Below are positions 60,385 through 64,000 of a stretch of 64,000 bases of DNA, piece by piece. A program made the translations under genes and the position numbers. The notes beneath the pieces are model-generated. The model was not told the origin of the DNA and did no database searches. It saw only the letters and a program-made list of their open reading frames with translations. Positions within the stretch are counted from its first letter, which is position 1. Every line of letters starts with the position of its first letter. Origin of the DNA: Microbacterium oleivorans (GTDB lineage Bacteria; Actinomycetota; Actinomycetes; Actinomycetales; Microbacteriaceae); the NCBI RefSeq assembly GCF_023715745.1, contig NZ_JAMBOV010000002.1, positions 1 to 64,000 of the forward strand, written 5' to 3'.

Positions 60385-61433
60385 GCGACTGGGCCGGAAT
60401 CGCCTGGCTGGTCGTGCTGCTGATCGCCAACGCCTTCTTCGTCGGCGCGGAGTTCGCCGTCATCTCGGCGCGACGCTCGCAGATCGAGCCCCTGGCCGAG
60501 AAGGGCTCCCGTTCGGCGAAGACCGCGCTGTGGGCCATGGAGCATGCGACGCTCATGCTGGCGACGTGCCAGCTCGGCATCACGATCTGCTCGCTGCTCA
60601 TCCTCAACGTGTCGGAGCCGGCCATCCACCACCTGCTGGCGGTGCCGCTCGAGGCGATCGGCCTGCCCTACGCCGTGGTGGACGTCACCGGCTTCGTGAT
60701 CGCTCTGCTTCTCGTCTCGTACCTGCACGTGGTGTTCGGTGAGATGGTGCCGAAGAACCTGGCGTTCTCGCTCCCGGACCGCGCGGTGCTTCTGCTCGCG
60801 CCCCCGCTGGTCTTCGTCTCCCGCGTCTTCCACCCGATCATCGTCGCGCTCAACTGGATCGCGAACCACGTGGTCCGGCTGTTCCGCGTCGAGCCGAAGG
60901 ACGAGGCGGCCTCGACCTTCACGCTCGACGAGGTCGCCACGATCGTCAATCAGTCGCGTATCGAGGGTGTCCTCGACGACGCCTCCGGTGCCGTGGCGAT
61001 GGCGGTCGAGTTCACCGACAAGAAGGCGAAGGATGTCGCGGTCCCGCTCTCCGAGCTCGTGACCCTGCCCGAGACCACGACACCCGACGAGATCGAGCGG
61101 GCCGTCGCCCGTCACGGCTTCTCGCGGTACGTGATCGTCGACGACGAGGGGATGCCGCTCGGCTACGTCCACCTGAAGGACGTGCTGCGCGCCGCGGAAG
61201 GGGCGGATGCCGACGCCACCGTCGAGCTCCCGATCAAGCCGAAGCGCATCCACCACATGATCCCGATCGGCGAGACCACCGACCTCGAGGACGCCCTCGC
61301 GCTCATGCGTCGATCGAGCCGCCACCTCGCACAGGTGCGCGACTCGGCGGGGGAGACGACCGCGGTCCTGTTCCTCGAGGACATCATCGAGGAGCTCGTC
61401 GGCGAGGTGCATGACGCCACTCGCCGGCTGTGA
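60381..61433 (+). CDS. CNNM/CorC-family membrane protein, second of pair
   Basis: This 350-residue protein has the DUF21 membrane domain (about 1-150; G-A-E-F-A-V-I-S-A-R, T-C-Q-L-G-I-T, G-E-M-V-P-K-N) and a CBS pair (about 205-345; L-F-L-E-D-I-I-E-E-L-V-G-E), but no CorC_HlyC domain. It is therefore a shorter paralogue of its neighbour. The ATGA overlap at 60381 couples their [11 protein letters not shown], and a heteromeric transporter is plausible. Its ion is most likely magnesium by family. It ends 30 nt from the convergent old-yellow-enzyme gene. Confidence 0.92.
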   Translation: MSDWAGIAWLVVLLIANAFFVGAEFAVISARRSQIEPLAEKGSRSAKTALWAMEHATLMLATCQLGITICSLLILNVSEPAIHHLLAVPLEAIGLPYAVVDVTGFVIALLLVSYLHVVFGEMVPKNLAFSLPDRAVLLLAPPLVFVSRVFHPIIVALNWIANHVVRLFRVEPKDEAASTFTLDEVATIVNQSRIEGVLDDASGAVAMAVEFTDKKAKDVAVPLSELVTLPETTTPDEIERAVARHGFSRYVIVDDEGMPLGYVHLKDVLRAAEGADADATVELPIKPKRIHHMIPIGETTDLEDALALMRRSSRHLAQVRDSAGETTAVLFLEDIIEELVGEVHDATRRL

Positions 61434-61463
61434 GGCCTCGCAGGGCGTCGTCGGTGGCCGGTC

Positions 61464-62537
61464 TCAGTGCCGGCGGGCGCGGAGGTACTGCGGCGGCCAC
61501 AGCGCCGCTGCCTCCGCGTCGCCGAGCTCGTCGGCCGCGTGCAGGGCGAAGTGCGGGTCGCGGAGCCAGCCGCGTCCGATCATGACGGCGTCGGCGAGAC
61601 CGTCCTGCAGGACCGCCTCGGCCTGCGGGCCGTCGAGGATCTCGCCGACCGCCGTGACCAGCAGGCCGGTGCGCTCGCGGACGGTCGCGGCGAACGGCAC
61701 CTGGTAGCCCGGGCCGGTGGTGATCCGCTGGTGTGCGACCAGGCCGCCGGTGGAGATGTCGATCACGCGTGCGCCGCGTTCGCCGACCCAGGCGGCGACC
61801 GTCGCGGTCTCCTCGACGCCCCAGCCGCCCTCGGCCCAGTCGGTCGCCGAGAAGCGGACGGCGAGCACCCGGTCGGGTGCGGCGTCGCGGACGGCGGTCA
61901 CGACGCGCAGCAGGAGCCGTGCACGGTTCTCGAGCGATCCGCCGTACTCGTCGGTGCGCTCGTTGGACAGGGGTGAGAGGTACTGGTGCAGCAGGTAGCC
62001 GTGCGCGGCGTGGACCTCCAGCAGGTCGAACCCGGCCTCGTCGGCGCGGCGGGCAGCCTGGGCGAAGGCGTCCACGAGGGACTCGATGTCGTCGGCACTC
62101 ATCGCGACCGGCTGCGCATACCCGTCGAACGCGATGGCGGAGGGAGCCACCGTCGTCCAGCCGCCGTCGGCGGCGGCGACGGTGCCGCGCTCCGCGTCCC
62201 ACGGGCGGTGCGTCGACGCCTTGCGGCCCGCGTGCGCGAGCTGCACGCCGGCGAGGGCGCCGCGGTCGTGGATCGCCGCGACGATCGGGGTCCAGGCATC
62301 CCGCTGCGCGTCGTTCCACAGCCCGGTGTCCTGGGGCGAGATCCTGCCCTCGGGGGTGACCGCCGACGCTTCGGCGATGACGACCCCGGCACCACCGGCT
62401 GCGAACTGCGCGAGGTGCACGTGGTGCCAGTCGTTCGGCACGCCCTCGACCGCCGAGTACTGGCACATGGGCGACACCCAGAGGCGGTTGCGCGCGGTCG
62501 CACCGGTCAGCTCGAGGGGGCGGAACAGCAGGGTCAT
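61464..62537 (-). CDS. NADH:flavin oxidoreductase, old yellow enzyme (YqjM-like)
   Basis: This 357-residue FMN barrel enzyme reduces activated double bonds using NAD(P)H. It has L-W-V-S-P-M-C-Q-Y near residues 19-27 (the Cys typical of the YqjM class), the substrate pair H-A-A-H-G-Y-L-L-H-Q-Y and L-S-N-x-R-x-D-x-Y-G-G-S-L-E-N-R-x-R, and R-G-W-L-R-D-P. These are class III OYE markers. The physiological substrate is unknown; quinone or enone detoxification is usual. ATG 62537 has GGAG a few bases upstream. It is divergent from the NAD(P)H-hydrate dehydratase gene. Confidence 0.93.
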   Translation of the reverse strand: MTLLFRPLELTGATARNRLWVSPMCQYSAVEGVPNDWHHVHLAQFAAGGAGVVIAEASAVTPEGRISPQDTGLWNDAQRDAWTPIVAAIHDRGALAGVQLAHAGRKASTHRPWDAERGTVAAADGGWTTVAPSAIAFDGYAQPVAMSADDIESLVDAFAQAARRADEAGFDLLEVHAAHGYLLHQYLSPLSNERTDEYGGSLENRARLLLRVVTAVRDAAPDRVLAVRFSATDWAEGGWGVEETATVAAWVGERGARVIDISTGGLVAHQRITTGPGYQVPFAATVRERTGLLVTAVGEILDGPQAEAVLQDGLADAVMIGRGWLRDPHFALHAADELGDAEAAALWPPQYLRARRH

Positions 62538-62555
62538 GGGTGGACTCCGTCGCAG

Positions 62556-62568
62556 TAGGGTGGGCGCC
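62556..62568 (+). promoter_or_regulatory. Leaderless promoter -10 of nnrD
   Basis: TAGGGT at 62556-62561 and a 7-nt spacer precede ATG 62569. Confidence 0.6.
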
Positions 62569-63393
62569 ATGGCGGCGCAGGGATGGACGAGGGCGGACAC
62601 GGCCGAGGTCGTCTCCGAGCCAACGGCGGACGATGACAAGTATTCCCGCGGCGTCGTCGGCATGCGCACGGGGTCGACCGCGTTCCCGGGCGCGGCGGTT
62701 CTCGGGGTCGACGCGGCGTGGCGGTGCGGTGTCGGGATGGTGCGGTACCTCGGACCGGAGCGCGCCGCGGACCTGGTCCTCGCCCGCAGGCCCGAGACGG
62801 TGACCGCCGAGGGCCGTGTGCAGGCGTGGGTCATCGGGTCGGGGACGGATGCCGCGCACCGCTCGGCACGCGAGCGCGCCGCCCTCGCCGCCGTCCTCAG
62901 CGGAGACGTCCCCGTCATCGTGGACGCGGGCGCCCTCGACCTCGCCGGCGAGGCCTCGGCCCCGGTCGTGGCGACGCCTCACGGACGCGAGCACCAGCGG
63001 CTGCGCCGGATGCTCGGGCTCGATCCGGACACGGACGACGCCTCCGAGACCGCGCGGGCCCTCGGCGGCGTGGTCGTCCGGAAAGGGGCGACGACGGTGA
63101 TCGCCGCGCCGGACTCCCCGCCGATCGAGATCACCGCGCCGACCTCCTGGCTGGCGACCGCGGGGACCGGCGACGTCCTGGCCGGCACAGTCGGTGCCGT
63201 GATCGCGGGTGTCATCGGTCGAGGCGCGTCGCCGGGTGACCTCGCCGCGGTGCAGCGGGCCGCGGCATCCGCTGTCTGGCTGCACGGGCACGCGGCGGCG
63301 CTCGCCGTCGCCGCCCACCGCGGCGGACCCATCGCCGCGCTCGACGTGGCGGAGCATCTGCCGCACGCCGTCGCCGATGCACTGCGCGGCTGA
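62569..63393 (+). CDS. nnrD: ADP-dependent NAD(P)H-hydrate dehydratase
   Basis: This 274-residue repair enzyme dehydrates damaged NADHX/NADPHX. It has the ribokinase-like fold with D-K-Y-S-R-G-V-V-G and G-S-x-x-F-P-G-A-A near the N terminus, V-I-D-A-G-A-L-D-L, T-P-H-G-R-E and the catalytic loop W-L-A-T-A-G-T-G-D-V-L-A-G-T-V-G-A. The N-terminal NnrE epimerase domain found in many bacteria is absent, so that activity must be encoded elsewhere. The leaderless -10 supports ATG 62569. Confidence 0.93.
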   Translation: MAAQGWTRADTAEVVSEPTADDDKYSRGVVGMRTGSTAFPGAAVLGVDAAWRCGVGMVRYLGPERAADLVLARRPETVTAEGRVQAWVIGSGTDAAHRSARERAALAAVLSGDVPVIVDAGALDLAGEASAPVVATPHGREHQRLRRMLGLDPDTDDASETARALGGVVVRKGATTVIAAPDSPPIEITAPTSWLATAGTGDVLAGTVGAVIAGVIGRGASPGDLAAVQRAAASAVWLHGHAAALAVAAHRGGPIAALDVAEHLPHAVADALRG

Positions 63394-63423
63394 ACCGCGT
63401 CACGGCCCGCGCGGGCACGCCCG

Positions 63424-63435
63424 TAGGCTGGGCGC
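63424..63435 (+). promoter_or_regulatory. Leaderless promoter -10 of the terminal membrane gene
   Basis: TAGGCT at 63424-63429 and a 6-nt spacer precede GTG 63436. Confidence 0.6.
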
Positions 63436-64000
63436 GTGACGAATCGCGTGCTGCTCTGGGCCGCGTTCGCGCTCGTCCACCTGGGTGTGGGGGTGCTCGG
63501 CTTCGTCCTGCCGAACGAGCCGATGGGCGATGTCTACCGCGTCTACGAGCCGTGGTCGCGCGCCGTCTTCTCGGGTGGGGGAGTCGTCGGGGTGACCCAG
63601 GACTGGGTCTACCCGCACCTCGCGCTGCTGCCCATGCTCCTCGCGCATCTGCCGGGTGCCCTGGTCGGCGACTACACCGTCGGCTGGGCGGTCCTCGTGA
63701 CCCTCATCGACGCGGTCGCGTTCGCCGTGCTCATCGGCCGCGTGCGCTCCCGGGGCCGGGTCGCCGCGGCGGTGTTCTGGCTCGCCGCGATCGTCTGCCT
63801 CGGACCCGTCGGGATGTACCGGATCGACGCGATCTCGGTTCCGCTCGCGATCCTCGGATGCCTGTGGCTGGTGCGCCGGCCGGGGACCGCCGCCGCCCTC
63901 CTCGCCGCGGCGACGTGGATCAAGGTATGGCCGGCGGCGCTCCTGGCGGCGGCGGTCGTCGCCGTCCGCCGTCGTGCAACGGTGATCGCCGCCGCGGCTC
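63436..64000 (+). CDS. GT87-like polytopic membrane protein (N-terminal part, runs off the window)
   Basis: The reading frame from GTG 63436 stays open to the window end (188 codons). It encodes several hydrophobic segments, a first loop with V-Y-E-P-W-S, a D-W-V-Y-P motif, Y-R-I-D-A-I-S-V-P at the membrane face, and W-I-K-V-W-P-A-A-L-L. These are typical of polyprenol-phosphate-mannose-dependent membrane glycosyltransferases (GT87/DUF2029). The acidic residue in the first loop would be the candidate catalytic site. The C terminus is not visible. The sugar donor and acceptor are unknown. Confidence 0.75.
   Translation, partial: MTNRVLLWAAFALVHLGVGVLGFVLPNEPMGDVYRVYEPWSRAVFSGGGVVGVTQDWVYPHLALLPMLLAHLPGALVGDYTVGWAVLVTLIDAVAFAVLIGRVRSRGRVAAAVFWLAAIVCLGPVGMYRIDAISVPLAILGCLWLVRRPGTAAALLAAATWIKVWPAALLAAAVVAVRRRATVIAAAA

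Noticed and set aside
59056..61433. Haemolysin genes
   Set aside because: The DUF21 and CBS domains mark CNNM/CorC ion transporters. The haemolysin label is historical.

Overview
This 64 kb window is ordinary chromosome from a high-GC actinobacterium, most likely a Microbacteriaceae member close to Microbacterium. The evidence is the actinobacterial signature set: WhiB1 and WhiB2-type regulators, MtrAB-LpqB, the fused 2-oxoglutarate decarboxylase Kgd, a RsrA-type anti-sigma factor of the mycothiol system, and a GuaB1-family protein. GTG starts are very common, and leaderless promoters (TAnnnT ending 6-7 nt before ATG/GTG) occur throughout. I see no rRNA, tRNA, insertion sequence, prophage or CRISPR. 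Every gap between genes is under about 220 nt.

Region 1 (1-18.0 kb) is a cell-wall glycopolymer locus. It holds the end of an SH3-repeat protein; a TagGH-type polymer exporter; a dTDP-rhamnose block (rmlA, rmlB and a fused rmlC-rmlD); and an operon of a GT2 glycosyltransferase, an NAD-dependent epimerase/reductase, a CDP-alditol polymerase and a stand-alone alditol-phosphate cytidylyltransferase. Converging on that operon is a second set: a Bcs1-type cytidylyltransferase/reductase fusion, a polymerase with two TagF-like domains in tandem, and two paralogous O-antigen-ligase-like membrane proteins. The locus looks able to make two poly(alditol phosphate) chains, or one mixed chain, plus rhamnose.

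Region 2 (18.1-45.3 kb) follows, as I recall it, the conserved actinobacterial order manA, whiB2, large membrane GT, DUF5719, zincin-like protein, DUF3499, sahH, mtrA-mtrB-lpqB, comF, hpf, secA, Rv3235-like. Two modules interrupt it: a BioQ-like repressor divergent from bioYMN (with a paired TGAAC-N3-GTTCA operator), and furA-katG (with a perfect 19-bp operator palindrome over the -35). A serine hydrolase/coiled-coil pair lies before secA, and an aminotransferase lies after it.

Region 3 (45.3-57.5 kb) carries a SAF protein with a CpaE-like ATPase, the PdtaS-like sensor kinase, whiB1, bcp, rsgA, aroA, the sigH/rshA thiol-oxidative stress pair and kgd. sigH has a textbook GGAAT-N18-GTT autoregulatory promoter and two in-frame starts, which resembles Streptomyces sigR/sigR'.

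Region 4 (57.5-64 kb) has guaB1, two coupled CNNM/CorC-type membrane proteins, an old-yellow-enzyme homologue, NAD(P)H-hydrate dehydratase and the start of a GT87-like membrane protein. A 22-codon Asp/Pro-rich leader ORF overlaps the start of the first CNNM gene and resembles the E. coli/Salmonella MgtL magnesium-sensing leader in composition. I regard it as the most novel candidate here. The other strong candidates are the paired alditol modules, the dual-start sigH, and a genome-wide GGATGCC/GGCATCC word that forces rare codon choice.
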